Of a stretch of 64,000 nucleotides of DNA, positions 44,208 through 55,500 are shown one piece after another (within the stretch, counting starts at the first letter, position 1; every line of letters begins with the position of its first letter). Location: NCBI GenBank assembly GCA_905250125.1, contig CAJNOL010000434.1:1-64000 (forward strand). Direction: 5' to 3'. The DNA comes from Rotaria sordida. Taxonomy: Eukaryota; Rotifera; Eurotatoria; Philodinida; Philodinidae. Below the pieces are notes generated by a model. That model ran no database searches. It was given only the letters and a program-made list of their open reading frames with translations, and had not been told where the DNA came from. The position numbers and the translations under genes were made by a program.

Positions 44208-46217
44208 GAGAACTAATGAGATCTAGAGAAGTTTTATTCCATGTTCATCTACATGACTTTTCATATAGAGAAAATGAAAGCAAATATCTGATATAATGAA
44301 AACACGTTTTATTCTTGTGCGTGACGTCAATGGAAAACATAAATACATCACATCAGCTAGAGTTTGCCACGCGCAAATACCAGATTTATTTTCTTTATAG
44401 CTAAGTTCGACGACAGAATGGAATCAAATTCTTAAATAAATAATGACATACACAACATCATAACATACTCATGTGATTGTTATATTCTATGGAACAGGTA
44501 TACGAACGATACGCACGATGAAACTTGCGCACAGAACGAGAAATGGGGGGGAGGGGGGGTTGGAAACAAAGCAGACTCTACCAGCCTCACCACACATTCA
44601 TCTACATCCACGCTCACATCCCCATCCATATTCTCACATCTTACAATCACGCTGAGCCCTCAAAAGTGCCATGCGCATCATTCGAGATCTCCTCTGATCG
44701 AGTTGTTTACGTTCTACTGAGCTAAAACATTTCTATCGATTGTTGTCAAACGAAAACGTTACGTTTCTATCAATCAGCTGAGGAAAGTTAAAACCGAGTT
44801 GAAAAGTAGCCATGATAAAATTCATCACTACAAAAACTTTATAAACGCATATCGATATATTTTTAAAGAACGCTTTGGATTGATAGTTTAATTAATAAAG
44901 TCCTGAAAATTTTGACGTTTTCAGAAGCTATTTGTAAGGAAACCGAACATCCTTTGCAGTAATACTCAAAAAGACAGGTTATCGCTTCGATCTCAACACT
45001 TGAATCTCGCGCTTGAACGGCTATTTTCTGAGTTTTGGTTCTCTAGATCATCGTGTCACAAAATGACAAGTTTTGGTGCGTACGTCAAAAAAGTAAACTA
45101 AATAGTATTTGAGTGCGGTGCGAAGCACGAATTTCGAGCTTGGAAAAAAAACGATGTATAATAAAATACATAGCTTTTTCCATTATTTTTTATGAATCGT
45201 CTTTCTCCGGAACATTTTTACGTTTTAGAGCATTCAATCTTTTTCGGTTATCCGTGTAATCCCCAAAAGTTATGTTTCGATCAATCAGCTGATCGAAGTT
45301 AGAATAAACGAGAGAAGTACTTATAACGGGATTCACTACTAGGAGAACTCTATCAATGTCTATCGACAGATTTTTAAAGAGCTCCGTTGATTGATCGTTT
45401 AATTATCTACTGTCTGATTCGTTAACAATGAAAGTCACAACTAAGTTTTTTTCTTGTCTTTATTTTAATTATCTCGAAGTTGTTTTAGCTAACAAAAAGA
45501 TGTCAGGAAATGTCCACTAAGAGATTGTTTTTACTATTAGCGATGGTATTAAAAAAGAAATCCATAAATTATTAATCATATCCGAATTTCACTGTGCGCA
45601 AACAAAAGATTATACAAAAAATCGGACAAAATTTACTTATATGGAGATATTAACCTCTCAAATGTCGTTGCAATGAGTATAAGACAATGTCCCATTCTCG
45701 AGATCATCACGTCACAAAATATGGACTTTGTATGCGTAAGTCGAGAAATAAAAAAAATCTCTGACGATCGCTATGCAGTGCTTCGCATCGCATTAACCAG
45801 ATGACACATGGACTAAGCCCGCGGTGAGAACTTGATGCGAACCACATCCCCAAACTGAACTTATCGTTTATGAAATTATGGATGTGTGTGGGTGTGGGAT
45901 GTAGGTGAAGAGAAGACGAACACCCAAATCCATACCCACACCCTATTCACTATCTGTCCTAATATGAGAACATCAATCCAAAGCGTGAATGGTCGTGCGA
46001 CTTGTCTAAACGTAAAAAAAAATCTCGAAATATTTTAAGGATTCAAGAATTATTTTCTCCAGACCTGATATTTTAAATTCTTGGTTTTTCTTGTTCCAAT
46101 GGAGGTTTTTAAGACACTCTTATGATTCTCAATGCATATACTTATCCATCGACTAAATTTTTGCTTTTGCTGAGTGTGTAGTTTTTGAATAAGGTCTAAA
46201 TGGCCTTCTAATAATAA
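44208..46217. other. Intergenic with G-rich and telomere-like patches
   Basis: No gene. 44545-44559 is a G-rich run interrupted by one A. 44760-45440 shows two related blocks (CGTTTCTATCAATCAGCTGA-GAAAGTTA at 44763 and TGTTTCGATCAATCAGCTGA-GAAGTTA at 45275) that look like a diverged direct repeat of about 510 bp. 45887-45898 is TGTGGGTGTGGG, two exact bdelloid telomere units, facing CCCACACCC at 45935-45943. Confidence 0.5.
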
Positions 46218-46812
46218 TCTACATATATAATGTTCAGTGTGTGTGTGTGTGTGTGTGTGTCTGTGTGTTTCTCTGTGCCGGCTCAAAGGTTAAAGGTCAA
46301 GGGTTAAAGGTCAAATAAGGCTATAAGGGAAAGGCCTCAAGGCCTATTTTATATGGAGGTCCCTATAGGTTCGCAAGCGCTATTCTATAGGGGTACCCTA
46401 GGTCCCCAAGCGCTATCATATGGAGGTACTCATAGGTCCTTAAGGGCTATTTTATGGGGTACTCTAGGTCCTCAAGGGCTATTATATATGGGTACGCATA
46501 GACCCTGTAGGGAGTGAGGAAAAAAGCGAGTAACGGAATAAGGAAATGAGGTAATAAGGCGGAATACAAAAAGGGGGAAGGCGATAGGAGATAAGGTTAC
46601 AAGAGCTACAAGGGATATAAGGCTATAAGATTGAAGACTATATGGACTATAAAAATATGTGTAATATAAGACTATGAGACCGTAGGGGTATCTAACTATC
46701 TATATACATAATATCGAGTGTCTGTATATTTGTTACAGGATGTAAAGTTAAACGTCTATGGTCTTACATTAAAGAAGAAAATAGCTGTGCAGTATGCACG
46801 GGCTCTCGCTAG
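46218..46812 (+). mobile_element. Non-autonomous Helitron-like element
   Basis: Begins TCTACATATATAATGTTCAG plus a (GT)n run (46237-46267) after AATAA. Ends with a hairpin (GTGCA-GTA-TGCAC, 46787-46799), then GGGCTCTCGCTAG at 46812, followed by TT. TC at the 5' end, a short 3' hairpin and CTAG between an A and a T are the Helitron end rules. A second 5'-like end, TCTATATACATAATATCGAG with TGTCTG, starts at 46699. The same 3' end could thus also close a 114-bp unit, or one copy is nested in another. No Rep/helicase ORF is present. The interior holds a degenerate tandem repeat (46333-46502) and a purine-rich AAGG/ATAAGG stretch (46505-46680). Confidence 0.7.
46333..46502 (+). repeat. Degenerate ~34-bp tandem repeat inside the Helitron-like element
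   Basis: About five units with the pattern AGGTCC-CAAG-GCTAT-(T)ATATGG-GGTAC-CATA. Examples are CAAGCGCTATTCTATAGG, CAAGCGCTATCATATGG, TAAGGGCTATTTTATGG and CAAGGGCTATTATATATGG. Unit length drifts from 32 to 35 bp. Confidence 0.7.
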
Positions 46813-48198
46813 TTATAAAAAAATTTCAAAGTATCCATAGTTTTTCTCACGAGATATGAGTCATGACGGACAGCATAAAAAAACAGATTAGCTTTTTCAA
46901 TATCTATTCGTTTCAAGAATCAAAAATGACTCTCTATTACTTTCAGTCTAAAGTTACATATAAACTTACAATAATTCAAGATTTGAACTAAGGTGTTTTG
47001 GATGGTTTTCATTTACAGTAAAGTCGGTAAGGTGAAAGTGCGAGTGGTAGAGCTCAAAAGTCCGGTAGTAGAGTTGAGTCCCTCTAATTCTGCCCTGATT
47101 ACACCACTAGCCCAATTTCTCCTAGAGATAGTAGTTCTTAGACATACTTTGATGAACAAAATTCAACTCGAACACCAATTAAAGGTTTGTCATTGCAACC
47201 TGCAAAGAAAGTTATTTTTAGAAATGATATGTGTTTTATCTATAGATCATCGGTTGTTTCAGCTTTTCCCAAATTGGTTGAAAATCTTGCATGAGTAGTA
47301 AGTATGAATCGAGTAAAATTGTTATAATGGTCACTAAAAATTCAAATGCCGAGTTTAGGCGAACCACGTATGATATTGAACAGAATATTTCGAAATCTGA
47401 ATCTGCCAATAGTATTAGTATTTTTATTGTCGCTATTTCCATTAATTCATCAAGTTCTTCGATTAATTTACATTCTGTTTTTGTCGTACTGTTGTTAAAC
47501 TCAATAATAATTGAAGCAAAATCATTGCGAATTAATGATGTCACCTGTTGGTTTGATATGCAATTTTGTTGAAAAGTTGTCTGAGAGTCGACGCCGTTTT
47601 TTCCAACAATACTGAATCATTATCTTTGATTTGTTCCAAGGATTTGACGATCTGGTTTTGTAGATGAATACACAGTAATGATTTGTCATTCATTTCCAAG
47701 AGATAAGAATTCGATTAAACAAAATTGTGATATCTCGTGCAATCAGAAAAGAAAAACAAGTCTAACTACTATTATGCCAAGAGAACGAATGACAGAACTG
47801 AAGTATTTCATATGTAATCAAAACGAATATGTGTTAAGTAAAAGTTCAGGCTCTGATACATTAGAACTCATTACAAACAAATATAAAATAGACAAGCTCC
47901 GTCAGAAAATACACTAGAGTCCTGTAATACAACATCCGACCCGTTTCGCGGACGGGTTCAGGCCGGATTCGAGTTTAATTCAAAAACTTATCAGATTTTT
48001 GTTAAGTTTTATTTTCTCATAATACATGCTTCTAACATCTATTTTATCTCTATGTTAAATATAAAGAATAATGAAGTAGAAATCGTTTGACTTGCGTTCG
48101 AGATCATACACGAATATACGCAAAATTTCTTTGTCTATAAATAATAAATACTTTTTTTTTTCATATTTTAATACTTTTGTTGTTGTTATCGTTCGGAA
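46813..48198. other. Intergenic with fragmentary coding potential
   Basis: At about 47040-47290 (plus) a Ser/Pro-rich frame reads S-P-S-N-S-A then, shifted by one base, P-D-Y-T-T-S-P-I-S-P-R-D-S-S-S. After a stop comes T-P-I-K-G-L-S-L-Q-P-A-K-K-V-I-F-R. On the minus strand 47660-47540 reads L-Q-N-Q-I-V-K-S-L-E-Q-I-K-D-N-D-S-V-L-L-E-K and continues, frame-shifted, as T-S-L-I-R-N-D-F-A-S, a coiled-coil-like stretch. Both look like broken relics. Which strand was coding is unclear. Confidence 0.3.
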
Positions 48199-48654
48199 AT
48201 GAGTTCAAAAGAAAACATTCGAAAAGCCATTGAAAGTGGAGAATATACGATGTTGGAAAAACTTCAATCCAATGCTTCCTAATGTCACAATTTTAATTGT
48301 ATTAAAGACACTGACGATAAAACCATTAATTATGTCAAATGTGTACAATGCAAGAAGTTACTTGTCTATGAACCACAAAACAACAATACTGGTTCAAGCA
48401 CACCTAAAAACCATGTATCTTCGTATAAAGTTGCAATTGGTTCACCGATGTATGCCACTGAAAATATATTAATCAAAAATTGTAATGTACATTCAGATGT
48501 TAAACGACTTATTATTGATGTTTGTATTAAAAGGTGTAATTATGGTATGAGACCTTATGTAATGGTTTCACGCAGAGACTTTGAATTATTATGTGAAACA
48601 CTAATTGATATTGGACAAATAGTTACAACAGTAATTGTTAATATTCAAACCTAG
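48199..48654 (+). pseudogene. hAT-type transposase N-terminal fragment with internal stop
   Basis: The frame from ATG 48199 has an in-frame TAA at about 48280 and then stays open to TAG at 48654. The text after the stop reads a BED-type zinc finger: V-K-C-V-Q-C-K-K-L-L-V-Y-E-P, then H-V. It continues with a hAT-like segment I-I-D-V-C-I-K-R-C-N-Y-G-M-R-P-Y-V-M-V-S-R-R-D-F-E-L-L-C-E-T-L-I-D-I-G, the part preceding the catalytic domain. The whole DDE/RNase-H-like and dimerisation region is missing. This is a truncated, inactive copy. Confidence 0.65.
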
Positions 48655-49460
48655 AAAATTAGCTATGTGCTATGGTAAAGTCCTCTGATATTGTTTGAAA
48701 ACGAAGAAAATAGTCGTGATCTTCAAGAATAAAACATAAACCGAAATATATGCATATATATATATATATATTTATGTAAAAAAAAAACGTTTTTCATATA
48801 ATCGAACATGATCGCACAGGAAAAAAGTTCAGATAACAAAAAAAACCAGAAGACTTTTAGTCAGCCAACATCTTGGCAAAGAGCGACAAGTTATAGGCGA
48901 ACTAATATTAATGATAACAACAACAGCAAAAAGAACAAAGAAACGGATACAAAATAAGAGAAATCTTCATCCACTCGGCAATGACTCTTCTTTGTTAGGT
49001 TTTTTTTTTTAAAAAGCTCTAATTATTGTTTGTTCAATACATGAAAAAAAAAAGGAACAATAGCACCACAAAAACATACACACGGTTTGTTGTTTTCTTT
49101 TTTGATCGATGATAAATAAATGCAAGATCACACAAATATAGATATAAAACAAAAAAGAAGAAGAAGAAAACATTGCACAAATTGAGCAATCAAGAAAGAA
49201 AAATGATAATCATCATTATTTGTTGATTTTAATTATCAGTAACAGATAAATAAAAATTGATCTTCACTGTGTGCATATAGTAGCAAAAGAATGGGAAGCA
49301 CATGTATATATACATCAGATGAAAATGAATATAGCAAAAAAAAAAAAGACAGAAAAAGAAAGAGAAACGGACAATTCGCTTGAATTTTTTCTTGTAAAAC
49401 AATCGACGTAGTTACTGTTCGACGATCAGGAGAGAAGATCAACGATATGGCATTAATAAA
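48655..49460. other. 3' flank / probable 3' UTR of RBFOX
   Basis: Low-complexity A-rich DNA (plus strand) with (TA)n at about 48753-48772. It lies immediately after the RBFOX stop codon on the minus strand, where a long U-rich 3' UTR would be expected. No coding signal. Confidence 0.4.
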
Positions 49461-52400
49461 TTAATAGGGTGCATAACGAACATTATTACGCATACCCTAA
49501 TTATAAAAAATAATTAATACTTATAATCATATGAAATCAACTTACGGTGATAGGGCCGATGGTTCCAGTTGGTGTTGCAGTGATATATGCAGTTTCCGGA
49601 TAAGCATGTCTGAAATAGAAAAAAAAAATTTCTAAGAATAAATAGCAAATAAAAAAAAAGAAACAAATGCATTCGAAGCTGAACAGCTAATAGAAGATAT
49701 ATCAATCAAACATGCACATATAATATATATAACTTCTTTTTTTTTATATTACAATCGATTTCAACAAACTCATGCATCATGCTCAACTAATTTCAAAAAC
49801 AAAAGAGATAATTTTTTGTCTCATCATATCAAGTCCAATTTGTGTATGAAAGGAGCATACCAACTGAGCAGGAGTAGAAGAAAACATGGTTCGATAAACT
49901 GGTAATGATGATCCAACTGCTGCTGAGGGATTTAATGGACTAAGAATGAAGGATATGATCATACGAAAAACCCACATGGACACACAACACACACATCAAA
50001 CATTACGACAAAAAAAAAACAATAAGAATTCTTTTTTGACTTACCCAATTTGAGTAGTAGCTGAAGTCATATTTGTTGTTGGTGGTCCATTAATTATATA
50101 TCCTGTTGTTGCACCTACACTATTAGTCATTGGCAATACACTAGAAATATGATGAAATATTTAATTAAATTTATTTTTCAAGAATTCGTTACATGATTTT
50201 TCATTCAAAATTTTTAACTTTCTAATTCTTAGCAATATGGAATTAAAATTTACTATGAAATTTATTATATAAGAACACATTATGCTAACAGTTTTTGTTT
50301 TTTGTAATAGAACTTTCTCTTACCCAAATGTATAAGTACCAGTCGGTTGTCCTGTTGTAGAAAGGCCATGTGGTGCACTTGTTGTTATATATCGAACACT
50401 AGGTTGTGGTTGAGCAGCAATTGGATATGATGTTAAACCACTTAAAGCAGCTAATTGATCAGGATAAATCCTTAAAAGATAAAAAAAAAATAAAAATTTT
50501 ACATCATAAAATCAATAACATACGTATATCCACCGGGTAAAGCAAGTCCAGTTGTAAATGCAGTAGCTGCACGTGTAGCTTGAATTAATGTTGGACGTTG
50601 TCGTGTATTCATCATTATACCTAAATTTTCAATAGATTTTGTGTACAAAAAAAAATTCAAAATTTTAATTTTCGAACTAACCAAATGGATTTGCTACAAT
50701 TTGTTTTGGCTTTGGCTGTGATCGAGCCGTTGCCATATTGACCTAATTTAATAAAATTTTACAAATAACTAAATACTAAACATGAAACAAAGTAAAGAAA
50801 AAAAAAAAGAGCCAGACATCCACCGACAAAAAGCAAAGAGTAAACAACGAAATCTCGCGAGATCGAACGTTCGAGCCATTCAAATATAAGGTGTAATGTG
50901 TAAAAAAAAAAAAGATGTGCATTTTTTCTACTACGACAAATAAATAAATAAATAAATAAAAGTTATTAATTAGAATTTTTCTTCGATTTAATTTACATAT
51001 TAACTATCAGAAATAAGTAAACGAATTGTGTGCATGGTGATAAATGAGAGATACATGCGAGCGAATATCTCATCTCTCGTTCAAGATTTCGTTCGCATTT
51101 TATTTATCAATTAATTCTTTATTTCATTTGCTAAATAACGAACAACCATGCATACATTATATCATCATGCGCTGAAAATTAATAATTTTGTTTTTTTTTT
51201 TTAAATTTTATATACGAATCTAATATTTCGTTTTGTTTGAATATAGGTAAAAAAAAAAACAACTGGGATAGAGCAGCGAAAAAATGTCAAAATTGATAGG
51301 CAACAGACAACAACATATAGGACACAAATTTAGCTAAGTATATAATCTAAATATAATTCTAAGGTTAAACTTGCACTTGATGTGTATATAAATGTATAAA
51401 ATGTGATTGAATTTCATCATGCCCCCGAAATTTATTGTTCATTTATCTGACTAATCAATATATATGTATATATATATGTATATATAAAAACATAAGTAAA
51501 TAAAAAACAATGGATCAATGTTGAAAGAGACGAACAAGCAGCCACGAACAGGCATGCAACGAAAACAGTTGTTTGAAGTAAGAAATAGATAGAAATATAT
51601 TTGGTTGCCTTTTATCGTTATGTCTACCTCCTATTGCTGTAGCGATTTCTGCTGTTTAACATTGATTCGCAAGTAATGCGAAAGAGAACTAGAAGAAGAG
51701 TTCTTATTGTTTTTTAAAATTATTTAACATAGATTTCGAGATAAATTTTTTTTTTTATATATACATACTTCAATTTTACGTCCTTCAACAACAGCACCAT
51801 GTAATTTTTCACGAGCTGCATCAGCATCATCACTAGATGCAAATGTTACAAAACCAAAACCCTAAAATTAAAAGAATTAGAATCTATGGTGATCTTAACT
51901 TTCGTCAATCTCTTCAAAAAAAAAATAAACAAAGATCAAACGATCAATTTTGTTTTTTTTTTTATATAATAATTACTTATATGAGATTAAGATGTGAAAA
52001 TCAGAGAAATTCATTCGTTTATATTTGCACTTTCTACTTTAAAAATAATGTGTAACTATCAAATCGAGTAGTACAAATTATAATTCTAATCTTAAATAAC
52101 CAGAAAATATTCAAACTATAGTATCCGGAAGGTGATATTTCAAAGATGATCCAATAAAAATTTTATTTTTTCTAATACACCTTCAACGAATATATTTGAT
52201 CAGAAATAATACTATTTTTAGTTATTAAATTTTTGATATATAATTATTCTATTACATACTTTTGACCCTCGTTCATTGAAAATAATTTCTGTATCAATAA
52301 TTTCACCAAATTGCTAAAAAATAGTAGTATAAATATAATATTTATATTTATTTTATATTATTTTCTACTAACTTCAAACATTGCTTTAAGATCATCATCT

Positions 52401-53185
52401 CGAAATCGAAATGGAATATTTGATACATGTAAACGTTTTTGTATTGTTCCTGATAATGTTGTATTACCATTTGTTGATGATGATGTTCCATTTTGTATAA
52501 TTGTACTTGTTAATTGTGGTGAATGAGATAATGAAGAATTTGATTGAGCCTTTTAAGTTTCAAAAGAAAAAAAAACATTTTTCTTCAAAAAAAAAAAAAA
52601 AAGAAAACTCATCTAACATACATTTTCATTATTTATTAATTCATTAGATGAGATTTGTTGTGTATTACTATTCGTTGTCGTTGTTTCAATAATTGATGAA
52701 GATGATGGTACATTAATTATTTCTGGTAAATGTGAAATTGAATCAACAACAAGATTTGTTGTTGTATTTGAAATTTTATTAGCTGTTGTTGCTGCTGCTA
52801 CCATATTTGTGTATGCATATGGATGATGTTGACTAGATGAGGAATCTGTTGAAGATGAAGATGTCACATAAGACGATGGATGAATAACATGAGAATGATT
52901 AGCATTTGTTGATGTTGTTGTTGTACCATTGTTATTTGTTGTTGAATTTGAAGATGATGATGCAGCTGCAGCAGCTAATAATGTTGGTACCAATGGCTAA
53001 AATAAAAAGAAGAAGAAAATTAATCTTAAATATTTTTATATCAAAGTATCTAATCGTTAAGTTAATATACTTTCGAAAACTTGACTTTTCTTTCTTTTTG
53101 TTTTTTTCTTCTTTATTAAGTTTTAAAAATTCAAACTTACATTCAATGCCAAATAATTATCAGATGGTAAAAATGAATAAAGCAT
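49461..53185 (-). CDS. RBFOX: RBFOX (Fox-1 family) RNA-binding splicing factor, 12 exons
   Basis: Coding exons on the minus strand: 53185-53141, 52996-52622, 52549-52373, 52313-52260, 51861-51769, 50742-50682, 50620-50524, 50470-50324, 50140-50045, 49939-49865, 49609-49546, 49496-49461. They total 1320 nt and 439 aa, with every phase closing. The RRM (about residues 178-252) reads [36 protein letters not shown] and [10 protein letters not shown], close to vertebrate RBFOX. The C-terminus ends R-Y-A-P-Y, like the family's R-F-A-P-Y. The long Ser/Thr/Asn/Ala-rich N-terminus is lineage-specific. The protein binds UGCAUG in introns and switches alternative exons in neurons and muscle. RRM exon sizes 54, 93 and 61 nt match those I recall for vertebrate RBFOX. 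Exon 10 uses a GTTGGT donor. Additional upstream 5' exons are possible. Confidence 0.95.
51147..51558 (-). promoter_or_regulatory. UGCAUG motifs in the RBFOX intron after the RRM 93-nt exon
   Basis: On the sense (minus) strand the intron 50743-51768 has TGCATG at 51147-51152 and 51553-51558, plus the core GCATG at 51054-51058, 51166-51170 and 51418-51422. Two further TGCATG hexamers lie in the intron 49610-49864 (49711-49716, 49771-49776). TGCATG is the binding site of this very protein, so these are candidate autoregulatory elements. Confidence 0.5.
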
Positions 53186-54306
53186 CGTTGTATAATTGTA
53201 TATAGCACCAAGAAAATTCTTGTATAAAGATCAACAGAAGAATATTCTTATATTTCTCATTGCTAACAGACAAGTATGAAAAGAGAGGGAGAGAGAGAGA
53301 GAGAGAAGAAGAATAAGAAAAAAGAAAGAAGGACGATCTATATTAGGAAAATAGAATGAGAGAAAAAAGATAGTAGTACCATCAATACTCAAACAGCATC
53401 AGAAAAGAAAAATTCGGTCAACGTTCTCGTTCATTAATGGTAAGAGAACGAATATAAACAACTGTTAGGAGAAAAAAATAAGAGAAAAAGATGCTATTCT
53501 TCGATCTAATCTATCTTCCAACCAAATAGCAAGAGATGAGCAATGTATAATTAAGCGTCTGGAAGAAAGAAGACGAGAGAGAGAGAGAAATTTATAGAAC
53601 AAAAATTGACACGATGATGATAGTAGCTGTATGTTTTTTCTTCTCTATCTTTCTTTCTTCATCCATCATCGTTCCCAACATACATTAGCTGAATACTCGA
53701 CATTGCCACTGCATTTCTTGTTTTTTTTCTTCTCTCCTAATATATAGATATCTCACTCGTATTCTTCGTTAACCAACCAAATAACACGTATGCTCGTTAT
53801 CATCTATCAGACGTTTATATATACATGCCAACAAATTTTCGAGAAATAAATTTGCACTTTGTGTATTGTATATTTGTAATATCTAAGTATTCTATTTCTT
53901 TTTAAGTTTTGATCATTATTCATTCATAATAAACATTAGATATTGTTGTTTTTTCTTTTTTCTTTTTTTTGTATAAGATCAAACGATATGTCAATTACTC
54001 CTCCTCTCTATTTGACTTGTTTTATTAACGAGTTTGATCTTGAGAAAGATAGAAAGACAATGATATTGTCTGTTGTTATACGATCACTTCCGTCTTGTTA
54101 CTTTTTTTTTGCGGTCAATCCCAAGGCAAATAGAATAAACAGACTGTTCAGACGTGAGTGAGTGACCGACTAATTACGATTTCTTTTCGCTAAACAACAT
54201 TGATATAGTTAAACAGATGCTTTCTTTATACTCAGCTGTTCTTTTCAATCAATCAATCAATTTTACAAGCACGCCTGTTGTGCGTTGACCGAACTTCTTT
54301 TTTTTT
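53186..54306. other. 5' region of RBFOX
   Basis: The upstream flank holds a (GA)n microsatellite at 53283-53306, further purine-rich stretches to 53600 and pyrimidine-rich stretches at 53635-53740. It presumably contains the RBFOX promoter and 5' UTR. No other gene seen. Confidence 0.4.
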
Positions 54307-54406
54307 NNNNNNNNNNNNNNNNNNNNNNNNNNNNNNNNNNNNNNNNNNNNNNNNNNNNNNNNNNNNNNNNNNNNNNNNNNNNNNNNNNNNNNNNNNNNNN
54401 NNNNNN
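54307..54406. other. Assembly gap (100 N)
   Basis: Exactly 100 unknown bases, bordered by a T run on the left and an A/T run on the right, so a homopolymer-induced scaffold gap of arbitrary size. Open frames across it are meaningless. Confidence 0.99.
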
Positions 54407-54739
54407 AAAAATTTTTTTCGATTTTTATTGGTTATTTCATTTCCCAATAAACTATTTGTTTTCGAAAATACCTTCATTTCTCTGTATTACTATAATGAAA
54501 TTGGTAAAAGAAAATATTTTGATAAACGATCAGAAATGAAAAAATCAAGTCATTTTTTTCATTTGATTTAACCTTCTATAGAAAAATTTATCTAATATTA
54601 ATATTGTTGTACAAATTGAAAGAGCATAATAATGAGTTTGAAATTAAACATTCGAAATTTTAAAAGGAAAGTTCAAAAAGGAACTATGTGATACACAGCA
54701 ATTCAAATATGTTATGCAATCAATATCGTTTAGTTTTTC

Positions 54740-55500
54740 TTCTTCAAACTTCGATGATAACTACTTTACCAAACACAGAAACAGTCAAATTTTTCAATGA
54801 AATAGAAGGTATATATGAACAACCTGTAACATATCAATATGAATCATCCATCCATCCTTTAAAGAACGCAATATATTTAAGCACATGGTCTCGTTAGATA
54901 TTTGCTAGCGAAAAATTTAAACTTCTCACCAAAACATAATATTTTTGATTATGTTATACAGTTTGTCTAGCACTTATAATTCAAATTCTTTGATATTATT
55001 TTCATAGCTTTCTATTTTTTTTTATGTTCATTTTACAGCTTGCTGATAGCTCTCATGATTATATGAAATATTATGGAACGTTTGATGAAGACAAACGATC
55101 ACGCGATTATATTTCAGATAAATTAGTAGTTTGTGTTACTATTCGCACGCCCCGGTGGCCTATTTCTCATGAATATGATCGTAATTCATCACCTTCATTT
55201 GGTAAACCTATTTCATGGTTTCTTTTTTTTGTTGTTGAAATTAGTCTATGATTGATTACTTTGAATGTTTTCTTCTATTCTTGCCATCCGTACGATCCAT
55301 GTTATTCGTTTCTGATGAGAAAATTCCATAGGTTACATCATTATACTAAATATTGAAAATTATTACAATCGATTCTTGCTGATGATATACAAGATTTAAT
55401 TGAAACTTTTTAAATATCACATGCTACGTCAAGTGTTATTGCTTTAACACAGCCCATAAATCTTGGATTGGTGAACTTATCTATATCGAAGTTAGATGTC
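54740..55500 (+). pseudogene. Possible decayed gene, family unknown
   Basis: Protein-like segments follow one another. T-E-T-V-K-F-F-N-E-I-E-G-I-Y-E-Q-P-V-T-Y-Q-Y (to 54897, then stop) comes first. After an acceptor-like TTTTACAG (55038), L-A-D-S-S-H-D-Y-M-K-Y-Y-G-T-F-D-E-D-K-R-S-R-D-Y-I follows, to a stop at 55251. In a shifted frame, A-D-D-I-Q-D-L-I-E-T-F-stop-I-S-H-A-T-S-S-V-I-A-L-T-Q-P-I-N-L-G lies at about 55378-55500. The order is sensible for one gene, but stops break it. No family recognised. Confidence 0.3.

Noticed and set aside
47236..47572. Opposed ORFs of about 100 codons on both strands
   Set aside because: They overlap each other almost completely and neither has a recognisable domain. 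Treated only as possible relics.
54253..54571. ORFs crossing the N block
   Set aside because: They exist only because unknown bases contain no stop codons.
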